The notes beneath the pieces were generated by a model. That model saw nothing but the letters and a program-made list of their open reading frames with translations, was not told the DNA's origin and searched no databases. A stretch of DNA of 64,000 nt from Symbiodinium natans (Eukaryota; Sar; Dinophyceae; Suessiales; Symbiodiniaceae), in contig CAJNDS010002746.1 in NCBI GenBank assembly GCA_905221605.1, positions 282,889-346,888 on the forward strand, in the 5' to 3' direction. Both the position numbers and the translations under genes were made by a program. This document shows positions 30,621-42,559 of the stretch, one piece after another. Positions within the stretch are counted from its first letter, which is position 1. Every line of letters begins with the position of its first letter.

Positions 30621-31066
30621 GAGTCGATCGGCTTCTGTCCCAGCCCTCGCAAGCCTTATTTGCCAAGATGACTGCCAAGGGCAAGAAGCTCTTTTGCAAG
30701 TGGGGTGACAGCCTTTCTTGTTTGCAGGCCTTGTGTGTGTGTGCTCGCAAGCCACATCTCATGTTAGTAGTTTGCTTTCAAAAGAAAGGCTTTTGTGAAC
30801 CCATCTTTCTCTTACAGGACGAGGAGGAGGAAGATGATCCCGAGAATGCAGGTGATGAAGATTCCGGTAACGCCACTCCTCCCAGGGCCCCCAAGAAGCC
30901 GAAGGCCAATGTGTATGAGGGGGTCAGATACAATGAAGAAAAGGTAGCAAATAAACAAGAAACCCAAAATGTCATCCTCTCACATATTTTTTTTGTGCTG
31001 CAGGTGGAAACTTCGCGATATGAGTCCCCGACGCCGGCCCGACGCCGATTGTTCGACGATGATTAG
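30621..31066 (+). CDS. Small acidic multi-exon protein
   Basis: Exon from the acceptor CCGTGCAG at 30620 (LFAKMTAKGKKLFCKWG), then an acceptor CTCTTACAG at 30818 leading to DEEEEDDPENAGDEDSG and KKPKANVYEGVRYNEEK. A 60-nt GT-AG intron (30944-31003, no stop, phase 0) follows, and a last exon ends in RRRLFDDD and TAG. The middle is strongly acidic, the end basic then acidic. No known domain is recognised. Because the last intron has no stop and is a multiple of three, retention would add 20 residues without shifting frame. Confidence 0.55.
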
Positions 31067-32317
31067 GCTCACTTCCTGTGACCTAGATGTGACACGTGCA
31101 GCTTCTGGGGAAAGCAAAACCAAGCACTGCTTGCATCTGAGATGTTTTGCCTGTCTGAAAACTCCTTTGTTTCGAGCTCATGCTTGTTGCGCACTCTACC
31201 TGTCCAGGTTTGTTTTGGGGCTCGAGAGAACAATTCGTCAGCAAGAAGCCTCAACCCAAACCCTAAACTCATATTTCTTTAACCAAAATCCGGAAACCTA
31301 AACACTAAGCCCAAATCTATCCGCGCCTGAATAGTGCAAGTTTCAGCATTGCCATAACGTAGCCCTCTTGATCCTTCTTTTCAGGACTACGGGCAGGGTT
31401 TAGGTTTGGGGTTCAGGGTTATCATAGTCGGAGTTGCCTCTTCCAGGATCGCTATTCTTCGAGCAGACAACCAGCAGGCAGTGCTCCAGGCTCCAGGCTC
31501 CTGGGCTGGGGGGTGAGGAGAGGGGCTTTAGTTTGGGCGGTCCTCTTTAGGGTGTAGGGGTTAAGGTTTCGAGTTATGGCAGGTTTAGGCCTCAGGGTTT
31601 AGGGTTTAGGGTAGAGGGTTTTCGGGGGCTCCTGGTGGGATTCCTGGTCTTGTAGTACAGATAGAAGGCATTTGGCTTTTCCGGGCATTTTGGGGGGATG
31701 CAGCGTGCTGTCCGGAACACTGAACAGGAGGCAACGTGCTGCCTGGTACATTACAGCCATACTGCGTGCTGCTTGCTTCACCCGTGCTGCTAGCTGCAGC
31801 CACCGTGCTGCATGAGTGTCGCACCGGCGCGCACGTGTCGGTACGTGTGCAGCGTTCGCACGCTCATGCGGCAACGTATTTTGCAGGTGGAAACGTGTGG
31901 GTGTTTAGACCCTTGCGGCTCGAGAGGTCCTCTGCAAAACGCCGTGCTGCCTCGTTTTCGTTAGTTTTGCCAAACCGCGTTCCACCTCGTTTTTTTTTCC
32001 CCCTCTCGTGGCAGCGCGTGTGCGCCAGCACGCACTTCCCCGCGCGGGGCGGCAACGTGTTTTGCCTGCAGCAAACCAACCCTGGGAGGCGGCAACGTGA
32101 GCACAACATGAACGAGGAGGACTGGCTGAATCACAGGTTGCAAGAGCTGGCAGAGTCGCAGCCTCAGGTCCTGCGCAAAACACCGTGCTGCCTCCAGACA
32201 CCGTGCTGTCTCGTTTTGCCTTGCTTAATACAAGACCAGGCTTTTGTTTTGGCTTCGGGTTTAGGGCGTAGGGTTTAAGCTTCGGGGTTTAGGAGGGTTT
32301 CGGCTGAACTTTCTGAG
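31067..32317. other. Gene-poor spacer with recurring 'CGTGCTGC' phrases
   Basis: The phrase GTGCTGCC/CGTGCTGC recurs many times between 31690 and 32220 (for example 31726, 31772, 31808, 31942 and 32186), giving a loosely repetitive sequence. Telomere words occur near 31390-31620 and 32250. No exon chain is supported. Confidence 0.4.
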
Positions 32318-35300
32318 GTGTGACGAAGGACAACCTCGCACCGACATGGCAGCCAGGATTGCCAGAAAGTTGGGCATGGTGGATAGCAACCTGAAAGAGG
32401 GCTTGGTCCTGGAAAGTATGAGTACTGGTCTGACTGGTTTGGGATGGGAGGCCAGGGTGTTGAAAGTTTAGCGTTTAGGGTTTAGGGCTTAGGGTTTATA
32501 GGGTTTATAGGGTTTATAGGGTTTATAGGGTTTATAGGGTTTATAGGGTTTATAGGGTTTATAGGGTTTATAGGGTTTATAGGGGGTAGGGTTTAGGGTA
32601 TATAGGGTTTATAGGGTTTATAGGGTTTATAGGGTTTTGGGTTTAGGGTTTGGGGTTTAGGGTTTAGGGTTTAGGGTTTAGGGTTAGGGTTTAGGGTTTA
32701 GGGTTTAGGGTTTAGGGTTTAGGGTTTAGGGTTTAGGGTTTAGGGTTTAGGGTTTAGGGTTTAGGGTTTAGGGTTTAGGGTTTAGGGTTTAGGGTTTAGG
32801 GTTTAGGGTTTACCCAAGACCCACTTATCCTGCAAGGCAATCTTGGATGCTCGCAGATCAGATGCTGCACGTCTGGGATTGTTCATCAGGCCTCCTGTCT
32901 TTTTGCAAACTTCACAGCCACCTCCTCCCGTCGAGCCGACCACTCCTCCCAGCTCCTCTTCAACCTCTTCCCCGGATACGAAATCCTTTGAGAAGACTGA
33001 TACGCTTTTCCTTAAGATCACCGGATCCACGCGCGGGGTCTTTCAGGTTCATCGCGTCGCTTGGTGAAATTGTTCAATAGCACAGGCATGCTGTCTCGCT
33101 GCTGTTGTTCTTGCCACAGCAAGTTATCTCAGTTGCCGCAAGAGAACACCGCAGAAGGGTATCGGCACTTATTCAGATCGGAAGAGATATGGGCACTTGG
33201 AAAGAGGAATCAGAAATTCTACAATTGGTTTTGCAAATTGAAACCCAGACTGCATTACAGTGTTGCTGGCTTTGCTCATGGGGATACGTAGATATTGTAA
33301 ACCGAGGAGTGAAACACAGTCCTTGGATGTTGCTCGAACATGGCGGGTGGACATTTCCACTCACATCTTGCGGAAAGCAGACTACAAGGGTGGTAAGGTC
33401 AGGGAAGGTGGCTTCAAGCTGGCATTCAATGCCATGACTATGCCTGGCATTCTGTTCACTGCACTTCAGCTAAAACCCTAAGCCCTTAACCCTAAACCCG
33501 AAACTTTGAACCCTAAGCCCTAAACCCTAAACCCCAAACCCTTGACCCTTAACTCTAAACCTTAAACCCCACAGGCAGCCAGTGGACTTCAGGTCCGAGG
33601 ATGCAAGGCCGAGTTACAGAAAGCCTCCTTGGATACGATGGATGCTGTTCTTCGTGTTGCCCTTCCTCCCGATTTCCAAGTGCAGCTCCTACCTCATGTC
33701 TCTGAATGCACCAAGGCAGAATCTACCTTTGTGAGTCTCATGTCAATCTAATTCCTAAGCCCTAAGCCCTAAGCCCTAAGCCCTAAGCCCTAAACCCTAA
33801 ACCCTAAACCCTAAACCCTAAACCCTAAACCCTAAACCCTAAACCCTAAACCCTACTCATCCTAGGCTGTCTGCATGTTGAAGGAGGGCAAGTGGATCTG
33901 GAATCTTGGAAAGAGGCATTGGCCTACATGGACCTGACGCAGAGGCTATCCTGGTTCAGGTAGATGACATGGAAAGGGATTCCGAACGCTCGCCCTATGA
34001 CAGGTGGAGAACATGCAAGATGCTACAGCCCGCGCAGCAGCAGCTCAACACAGGCTGCCCAAACCCAAAACTCGTGAAATCGACTCAACCAGAAACCCGA
34101 AACCCTACATAAACCCTCTAGGCATCAATGCTACGCTGGCAGTTTGGTTTCTCCTACGTGCTCCCTTTGCGTGCGAAATGCAGGACTCCTGGAAATTGGG
34201 GTTTAGTGGGGTTTAGGGTTACGGTTATTTGGGCCATTTGCATAAAACATTTCAGGACGGTGTTCGATATGGAAGGATGCAGAAGAGATTGCTGCACACA
34301 ATCGCTCAGATAGCAGAACAACATGTTCAGCGGCATCTCACTGAGACGCTCCCTTTGCCCGAAAAGGGAGAGACGTTCCACCCAGCCACTAAGTCCCGCA
34401 GCTGCAAGCCAGGTTGCGTGAATTCTGAGCACGTCAGTACCGTAGCAATGCTTGCCTGTCAGGGATGGAAGGCATCTCAGATTGCAGGCGAAACCTCGCG
34501 AAATGATGGCCATGGACCGGTTTCTGTCGAGAGGAGGTGGTTTCTGTAGCAAGGACAAGGACAGCACACTGGCCGAACTGGGCTTGGAATGCTTCGGGCC
34601 TGGACATCACTTCAGGCCAGTTTTTTTGTCCACTTCCTAACCGTGCACTCTTGGCGTGTTTGTCAATTGGGAGGCTCAGCTGTGACTTTGTGTACCGCTA
34701 CTTGAACAAAGCAGCCTTTACTTTACGCGAGGCTCGCAAAACCCGACAGAAGTATGTGCCGAAGCCCTAATAACCCTTTGCCTCTTCCTTGTTTTCGCAG
34801 GAAATGATGAACCTCGCAGCCCCGAGCGTCAGCATCATGTGTGATGCTAGTCCAAAGGCAAAAATGGATGCCAGAGTCTCAGAAGAAAGACATTTAGGGT
34901 TTAGGGTTTAGGGTTTAGGGTTTAGGGTTTAGGGTTTAGGTTTAGGTTTAGGGTTTAGGGTTTAGGGTTTAGGGTTTAGGGTTTAGGGTTTAGGGTTTAG
35001 GGTTTAGGGTTTAGGGTTTAGGGTTTAGGGTTTAGGGTTTAGGGTTTAGGGTTTAGGGTTTAGGGTTTAGGGTTTAGGGTTTAGGGTTTAGGGTTTAGGG
35101 TTTAGGGTTTAGGGTTTAGGGTTTAGGGTTTAGGGTTTAGGGTTAGGGTTTAGGGTTTAGGGTTAATCAGTTTCGCATCGTGCGCAGCCTAGGTCTGGGT
35201 TCCAATCGTTTCGGTCAAGGAGCATGTTGCAGTCTTGGCCCTGCAGCGAATGGCCGATATCCTGTGCTCTTCTGCCAGCGCTTCCGACAAGGCAGAAGCA

Positions 35301-38300
35301 GGGATGAAGCAAGGCAACGTGCTAGTGGACATGCGGGCTGATGACAAGAAGGGCGAGAACCGTGCCAAGATGCAACCCGAATGATTAAGAAGCGTCATTT
35401 CAGACATCCCATGACTTGCTAAGTTTAGCAGCCCAGGCCAAAGACTCTCAAGAACATACGAGAGGAACGGCTGGCATCCAAGGAGCAAATGAAAGCTGTG
35501 AACCATGTTTTGCAGCAACTCCAGATTGATCTGGACAACTTCATCCCGCAAGCACCGCTGAGACCTGTGAATCCTGAAACCGAAGAAAGAAGGTACCACC
35601 AGGAAAAGGGTGGGTCTGTCATTCCTTATGTTGTGAATCGAATTTCAGGCGAGGCAACATGGGACAGACCTGTGCTTGAAGGCAAAGACGGCCACCTCAG
35701 GCTGTCCTTGTGCCCGGATGAAGGGTCGCCGCTGTATACAGTTTTCCAGTACCTGAGCTTGAACGATGTGTGCGTGATGCTGAATCGTGATTCCTTGCAA
35801 CTCGTCCTGCAAAAGGCTGTAAGATCATGTCTTGTTTTTCTATGAGATGGGGGAGGTTTGATGATTTTTCTTGCTCGATTCAGGCACAAGATACATGCGC
35901 ACATGAAGCGAGCACTGGCGTGTAATGCCAACATCAAACGCCGCACTGCTGCACCCATCACTGTTTGCAATTCCCCTAAATGACCTGCAGACAAAGGTGC
36001 CGTGATGTTGACATCCTGGCTCTTCAGATCAAAGAAAAGTCCTTGGGGAACTGGCGCTGTAGGTCGAAACTGGAGTGAAGCCGGACGCCGCTACTTAGAC
36101 ATAGCCAGAGCCTTGATGTTCAACTCAATTCCCTATGTTCAACCGAGACCCCCCACACACACAGACTAAAGGCCCAGCCGGGGGACACAATGCAAGAGAT
36201 GTTCGGTGCTGCCATTTTGCAAGAGAACCTCGGATGTTTGACCCTAAACCCTAAAGCCCAAACCCCTAAAACCCTAAACCCTTAACCATAAACCCTGAAC
36301 CCTAAACCCTGAACCCTAAACCCTAGACCCTAGACCCAAGACCCTGAACCCTAAACCCTAAACCCTAACTGTCTCTTCTTTCAGTGACACTAAGGAACGG
36401 CTTCGAGCATTCGCCCGATGCCAAAGTGAACTTTGATCGTGTGGTCTCTGTGATTGGCAAGCTTTGCAGGCCTGGTACCGTTTCGCATAAACAAATCAAG
36501 CAATCAGTCGTAGGTACAACAGTGAATCCTACAGCTGGAGCCGCTGGTGTTCTTGGGCATTTTCCAGTGATGGATTCCAGTACTCTGCAACGCTGCTGCT
36601 GTTGGTGTGGGGTGGCCTCGAGGCTCCTAAACCGCAACCCGCCCCCCGCTCACACTCCTTCCAAGCCAGGAAACCTTCAACTGGAAACAAGCAAGCAAAC
36701 AAAGCTCGTGTAAGGCAGGCTTCAACCCGTTCGAGCCCGCGTCGAGACCGGCAGGGTCATCAAGCAGCAGCGGCCATTTCGAGCAAATCGTGGACAGATG
36801 CTCCAAGGACTGAAAATGTTTGTTCCTGGAGGCACTTTAGAATTATTATTAGAGCACTGAAGACACGAAGGCACTTCTTGACTCCGACGTGCACGCAATG
36901 TTTCGCTTCCTACGCAGAATTGTCCAGCCCTTCCGAGTCATGTGTTTGGATGGGGAACTCCTGCTGCATTATCGGGATTCTCGTTGCACGCAGTGTTCAG
37001 AGAGTCTGAGACCGCTATCCTGAAGCCTGTGTGTGTGAACTAAGCAACGCCACATGAGCCAGCTCAAGTCCATCCACACGCATTGCAAGTGGATCCATGA
37101 TGGTGGCTTCGATAGCCTCCTGAACAACACTGCCAAAGAAGCCCTCTGTTTCCAGACCCTGAAAGACCTGGGCTTGCCTGTGGACGTCAACGAACCGAAT
37201 GCATCCGGAGAATCCCGACTTGATTCATTGTTGCGGGTGTGCAGTTATTGTTTTGGGTTTAGTTTGTAGGGTTTAGGGTTAGCATGGTGCCGGAATATAT
37301 CAATTCCTGCAGCTCTGCTGGCTAAAGACACCCCGTGAGCACCCGCCCTTTCGCTGCTATGACTTACGAGTATCAGCTTCAGAAACGGCAGCTGGTCCTG
37401 GACGCCTTGAAAAAGGATCCGAGATACTCGCAGGCAATGCGATTCAAGGAGGAGGGTAAAGCCGATCTATCCGAGTCCCCACCCTCGACGCCGTGCATCG
37501 AAGGGTCGAAGAGACCGTGGGAAGCCCGTTTCGCGAAGTTCAAGGACAAGATCAGGAGGTGGGCTGCCGCTTGGCAGGAGATACAGAGTGACCGAACAGC
37601 GAGGTGAGTCCCTCCATTTTCACCAGCAGATTCGTGTGCCAACTGTCCAGTTGGTGCACACAAAGTTCTTGGCTGAGATGGTATTCCATCTCTTTGGCAA
37701 ACCCCCACATGGAGGTTGGTATGTCGAATCATTCCCCCCCCCCCCCCCCCCGAAAAAAATAGTAAACTGTTTCCAGTCCGACATCAGAGGGGTTCAAAAT
37801 TCGAAATTAGCTTGCACCACTTTGAAAGAAGCCTCATGACTCTTGATGCGAAAAAAAAAGCCATGGACTGTTGCAACTGGCTGTGTTGTAAGAAAGCTAT
37901 TTGATATGAAGAAGCGAAAAAATGGGATAAGCTACTACTGAGGTGCTAGAGCTGATCATGCAGAGACCTGAATCCGACTACGCCCTGCTCAATTCCTGCA
38001 TCGACGCATTCCTCGCTGAGTGTTATGAGCTACGACTCTACGCACTTCAGTTGGAAAGTGCCCCGAATGCTTTTTCGGGGTTGGGCGCGCCGGGTTTGTC
38101 GAAAACAACGAAGGAGAGCTTGGAAAGCAGGCTCTTGAGGGAATGGGAGGTTGTTCTTCAAATGGAGGCAACAAAGGAAAGTGCACAGGTGTTGAAGATG
38201 TTGTGCCCGCACACGCAGAGGCAGTGCTACCGAGAACTCTGCATTGCCTTGGAGCTATGCAGGAACCCAGGCGAAAGATGGCACCAGGATTTGCAGTCGC

Positions 38301-39379
38301 TGATTTCAGCATACTTCCCGGATGTGGGCAACTCCGCGAATGTGGAACAGATCTTCGCCCAGCTTCAAGATGCAGTCAATCGAAGCTGCAAACCTGATGT
38401 TGGCTCTATGAGTAATCTCATGGCGGTGTGCGTTCGTGCCATGCAGAACCGAGTCTGCAACCAATCGGATTGCACGCCGGTGACTCTGGCAACACAAGAT
38501 TGGGAAGGAAAGGCCACTCGGGCCCTCAAGCCCAAGATTTGGAGTCCAGCCTTCGCAAGTCCCAGCAACCCGCCTTGCTTTAAGTCCTGAGATCAACAGT
38601 ATCACTGAAGCCAAAGCCGATTGATTTTTTTCCTGCTGCCAAGGCTCCAAGATCTCTTACGATGGCATCATCAAATCGTTTCAGAGCACGACAGCTTTCC
38701 ACCACAACAAACAAGAACTGAATTGCATGAAGGGCTTGGTGCTTGCAAAGAAGTTCTTTGTTTGCACCAAACAAGCCATACTAAGTGTAATTTTGAGACA
38801 ATGACATGAAAACGGTGTACCTGTAAACCATTCTTGCAGCCAAGGATGGGTATGAGCCCTCTGGAAGCACAGAAAAGCTTCTGGGTGCCCTCGCTGTGCA
38901 AGCGAGGCATGCTGCTGAGCACTGGTGGGAAGTTTTACTTGTGCTCCGGATCCAACCCTGCTGTGTCCTACGTGACTTGGTTCGAAGGGTTTTTAAACCA
39001 GAGTGCCAAGGGTAGGAAGGAGCTCGCACATGCTTGCTCGCCCCGCAAAACCATATACCCCTAACCTTAGAAACCCAACCCGAACTAAACCCTACACCCT
39101 ACACCCTAAACCCTAAACCCTAAACCCTAAACCCTAAACCCTAAACCCTAAACCCTAAACCCTAAGGGTGGGGTGGGTGGGGGTGTTTTCTTCTGTGCAA
39201 GTGAGGTGCTCCGGCTGCAGGAGTTCGGATGTTTTTTCAAAGGCCCGGCCCCCGCTCGTGAACATGATGAGAGATGCATCCTCAAGGCCGGTACGAAGAT
39301 AAGATGGCAAGACCCGATGCCAAATCCTGAAGATGTCTCTGCCGCACTGGTGCTGCAAGCCTCGACGACTCGTGAATGA
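32318..39379 (+). CDS. Large multi-exon dinoflagellate-family protein (DEGS type)
   Basis: Many consecutive exons on one strand. Examples: 32318-32415; 32837-33046 (LFIRPPVFLQTSQPPPPVEP); 33120-33259; about 33292-33470; 33575-33730 (GTGAGT donor); about 34003-34090; 34256-34411; about 34466-34617; about 34660-34752; 34801-34876; about 35190-35383; about 35437-35609; 35649-35818 (LRLSLCPDEGSPLYTVFQYL); about 36030-36150 (SPWGTGAVGRNWSEAGRRYL); about 36388-36475; about 37070-37236; about 37338-37603; 37941-38590; about 38648-38776; about 39215-39379. The DEGSP and SPWG segments match a family I recall as abundant in dinoflagellates. The stops near 38590 and 39379 mean that two or more genes are possible. 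Introns contain telomere arrays, including one of about 275 bp at 34888-35164. The biochemical role is unknown. Confidence 0.5.
32485..32813. repeat. TTTATAGGG nonamers passing into TTTAGGG heptamers
   Basis: About fourteen copies of the 9-base word TTTATAGGG (32495-32635) pass directly into about 23 regular TTTAGGG units (32640-32812). They lie in the intron before the exon at 32837. Confidence 0.97.
33750..33858. repeat. CCCTAAG then CCCTAAA array in an intron
   Basis: About five CCCTAAG units, then about ten CCCTAAA units, between a GTGAGT donor at 33731 and an acceptor CATCCTAG at 33866. This is a direct case of an array occupying most of an intron. Confidence 0.93.
34888..35164. repeat. 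TTTAGGG array, about 39 units, inside an intron
   Basis: Long heptamer run with two shortened units (GGGTTTAGGTTTAGG). It lies between exon 34801-34876 and the acceptor CATCGTGCGCAG at 35188, so most of this intron is telomere-type sequence. Confidence 0.97.
39093..39164. repeat. CCCTAAA telomere-type array
   Basis: About nine units, the first two as CCCTACA. It lies in an intron directly before the last exon of the 32.3-39.4 kb chain. Confidence 0.93.
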
Positions 39380-39404
39380 AATTCCCGCGAGTTAAAATGG
39401 TCAC

Positions 39405-41055
39405 ATGGATTTGGAAGATGCCGTCATATTCAGTGTTGTGCTGCATAACCCGAGGAATGTCTTCGATTGCATACTCCTCCAGTACTCTGAGGCTTTTGGT
39501 TCTTGTGCAATCCGAAAACTTAAGCAGCATGTCTTCGTGGATTGTGCGGGTGTCAGGTGAAAGTGTTCGAGTACTCGATTCATTGCCTGAAAGGCAAGAT
39601 GTATGAAAAAATGGGCACAGGCCTCGTGTTGCGACGAAGCCAAAAATCGTGGACATTGCTGTCGTATCTGGTGCATCAGAATACTCTCCACACGGCAACG
39701 TGCAGCACTCTCGATGAATTGCTGGCGATGAACGACATCAGAATGGGCAAGAGTGCAAACAAAGCATGCAGAATCCGAAAGCTTCTGACAGTGCTAGAAG
39801 TTACTTCCGGGTGCTCGGAAGCCGAAATTCAGGCTGTGGAGGACCTGCTACAAGTGCAGGAAGAAAAAAGGAAGAGAAAAAAGGACGCCGCAGCTGCCCA
39901 GGATGAAGCAGAGGAGGATGAGGAGGCCCTGAAGACATTTAGGGAATCAGTTTTTGCTTCTTGCTGTGTTCACTGCTAAGCTATGCTCAGGCCGATGTCT
40001 GGCAGGAGCTGATGGAGAACGAAGCTGCTGTGGCCTGTCAAGAGTTGCTCAATAGATTGGACGTCGAGGAAGAGGCAAAGAGAGCATGCATGTGTTCTTG
40101 TCTTGCGCACCTATTGAATGGCATTGGCAGTGCTTCTTTTAGGAAAATGTATTTCAGGAGGAGGCCAAGCAAGCCCACAGCCGACCAGCAGCAAGCAATG
40201 AGCCCGAGCAAGCGGCAGAGCAGGACACAGCTCCAGAGGTTCTGGTGGCTGATAGCGAAGGTGAAGAAAAAAACGAAGAAGATGAGAGAAGAACCAGAGC
40301 AAGCCGGAGCACGTTGTGGAGGGCATCACCGGTGCCATCGTGGCTGATTGAGAAGTTCGAGATCCCTGAGCTCTGTTCCCTGACCCACACGCTACACCGC
40401 GACTCAACCCTTCCGCACTTCCAAGGAAAGCTCCCAGCAGGCATGTCCTTCCAGGGCAAGTGCCTTCGAGATAATAATGTTCTTCCACTTCAGTTGAGTG
40501 ATGAGAGAGAGAGAGGGAGAAAGAAAGGCACAGAAACAGAGCAAGAGAGAAAGAGAAGGAGAGTTTGAGTGTGTGTGTGTTGCTGTTTTTCGGATTTGGG
40601 GAATCCAAGGAACAGCTGCTCGTGCAGCTACAACCCATCTATTGATGAGAAGATGCTCGATGAAAGCAAATGTGATCCCAAGAGCCTTTCCGCATCCAAG
40701 AGATCGAAGGCTCAAGCCTTCTTCATGGTGTACAACTTTTTGTGCAAGGGGATAGCACAGACATCCTCGAAGAGGAGACGCCTGGGGTAGAAGATGTCCT
40801 CTCAGCAACCTACAGAAGTGCTCTGCAAATATGCAAAGCAAAGCATTGGTAGGCAACATCAATGAGTACCTGTGGGATGAGAGGGTTTCGACTGGGGTTC
40901 GCCAACCTAATATGGTTTTGCGATACAACGAAGCACATCGACATCTTGGGGTGAGAGAGAAAATGATGCTATCGTGCGATCATGTCGCCAGCTCCCGGCC
41001 AGCGAGGCAGCAAGCAGTTTGGGAGGCAGACGGGTTTGTGAGGCAGATTGGCTAG
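39405..41055 (+). CDS. Unknown charged multi-exon protein
   Basis: Exon-like stretches start with an ATG at 39405 (MDLEDAVIFSVVLHNPRNVF). They continue at about 39640-39945 (TLDELLAMNDIRMGKSANKA, then EEKRKRKKDAAAAQ and an acidic tail), 39992-40090 (ADVWQELMENEAAVACQELL), about 40156-40470 (QAHSRPAASNEPEQAAEQDT, then charged repeats and IEKFEIPEL), about 40630-40775 (SIDEKMLDESKCDPKSLSAS) and about 40831-41055, ending at TAG. The N-terminal methionine lies only 25 nt after the previous stop, so this may instead be the 3' part of the preceding gene. The RMGKSANKACRIRKLL segment resembles helical repeats I recall in dinoflagellate hypothetical proteins. It ends tail to tail with the minus-strand block. 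Confidence 0.45.
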
Positions 41056-41159
41056 GGGCACCCTTGATTTAGGGGATAGTGTATCCTATAGTTTATAAAC
41101 AACGATATAAGGGTTTAGGGTTTAGGGTTTTGTTTGGAAGGGTTTTGGGCGTACAAGGG

Positions 41160-42100
41160 CTTACTTTGTTCGTCATGAAGACAGCCAGATTTGCAAGCTA
41201 TGTTCAAACAGAGCAGTTTGAGTTATAGGGTTTGTCAGTTTAGGGTATAGAGTGTATAGTTTATAAGGGTTTAGGGCTAACCTCTAATTATATAAGGGTT
41301 ATAGAGGTTTAGGCTTCACAAGGGTTTATAAAAAAGGTTAAGGGCTTATAGTTTAGGGCTTACTTGCCACACCCTGGGAGCAGCCTCCTCATCCAGCTTC
41401 TTGTCCGTCACGTCCACAGCCTGCGTCGAGATTTGTAAGTCATGTTCACACAGAGCGGTTTGAAACATTCTAGGGTTTATAAGTTTTAAGGTACAGGGTG
41501 TATGCTTTAGGTTTATAGGGGTTAATTAGGGTTTAGGGCTTAGGGTTCAAGATTTTGGGTTTACTTGCCATACCCTGGGAGCAGCCTCCTCATCCAGCGT
41601 CTCAGCGGGCTGATCATTCTTCGTCACGTCCACAGCCTGCGTCGAGATTTGTATGTCATGTTAAAGCAGACCAGTTTGAGCCATTTGAGGGTTTAGAAGT
41701 TTAGAAGGTACAGAGTGTGAGTTTATAGGGGTTTAGGGTTCAGGCCTTAAAAGGGTTTGCCATACCCTGGGAGCAGCCTCCTCATCCAGAGCCGGCTGAT
41801 CATTGGTCGTCACGTCCACAGCCTGCATGGGTCCAGTTGTTTTTTCGCGTTTTTTTTTCTGGTTGTTTTTTCGTGTTTTTCATGGTCTTGGGTTTAGGGT
41901 TTAGGGTTTAGGGTTTAGGGTTTGGGGTTTAGGTTTCAGGGTTCAGGGTTCAGGGTTTAGGGTTTAGGGTTTAGGGTTTAGGGTTTAGGCTTTAGGGTTC
42001 ACCTGAAACCTGAAAAAAAGGAAAAGAACCATCAGCCAGCCTCCATCGAGATTAGAAAGTCATGTTGTGCACAAAGTATATTTGAAATTCTCGAAGATAT
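41160..42100. repeat. Tandem units of about 200 bp carrying a repeated minus-strand exon
   Basis: Three exon copies read on the minus strand: 41364-41420, 41565-41636 and 41757-41822. All begin AVDVT and end DEEAAPRVWQ, with 57, 72 and 66 nt, all multiples of three. Each of the first two is preceded on the minus strand by the same acceptor context (CAAATCTCGACGCAG). Flanking-only, diverged copies of the unit lie near 41174-41230 and 42030-42095. Intron parts between copies hold decayed TTTAGGG words. Confidence 0.85.
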
Positions 42101-42559
42101 GTTTTTCAACCTCCAACTTGCTGTCGACATCTAGATGTTCAAGACCTCTACTACAGTTGTCCGGCCCTGCCCTCGCCTCACGGCCTGCAGTGTCGAGCAG
42201 AGCCAGGGGACCGGAAGCATCTTCACCCTGAGTACAGTTTTCAAAACTGCACCGTCTGACCCAGTCCCCCTTTCATGCTTGTTGATTTTATGAACCCCAC
42301 AACTACTGCTACAGACTGTAGACTTGGATTGCTGAGCGGCATCAGCATCAAGATCATCATCTAATGATCGCTCCGGGTGCAGAGCAATCTCCTGGGATGT
42401 TTTGTTGGATAGGGCTTCGGCTTCAGTATCAAATATTGTCGTAAGAATAGTCTGTGGCCACCAATTACAAACAGAAATCATTCCTAGACAGGGAAAGTCT
42501 CGAGGCCAAGGGCACTTCGAACAACATCTTTCAAGATCTGCATTTCTGGAGTCCTCCAA
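41364..42559 (-). CDS. Unknown protein with a triplicated acidic exon
   Basis: An upstream candidate exon lies within 42290-42460 (TIFDTEAEALSNKTSQ, then RSLDDDLDADAAQ). It is followed on the minus strand by the three tandem copies encoding AVDVT...DEEAAPRVWQ. Each copy is in phase with itself, so all could be spliced together, giving a short acidic repeat protein. The donor is either GTATGG/GTGTGG inside the RVWQ codons or the GTAAGC/GTAAAC that follows; the third copy has only the former. Start, end and function are unknown. Confidence 0.4.
41881..41999. repeat. TTTAGGG telomere-type array
   Basis: About fourteen units with variants (GGGTTCAGGG, GGGTTTAGGC). It lies within the repeated-exon locus. 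Confidence 0.92.

Noticed and set aside
35595-35665. WW-domain-like reading (PYVVNRISGEATWDRP)
   Set aside because: Half of it falls in the 39-nt segment 35610-35648, which fits a GT-AG intron in phase. Without it there is no WW domain.
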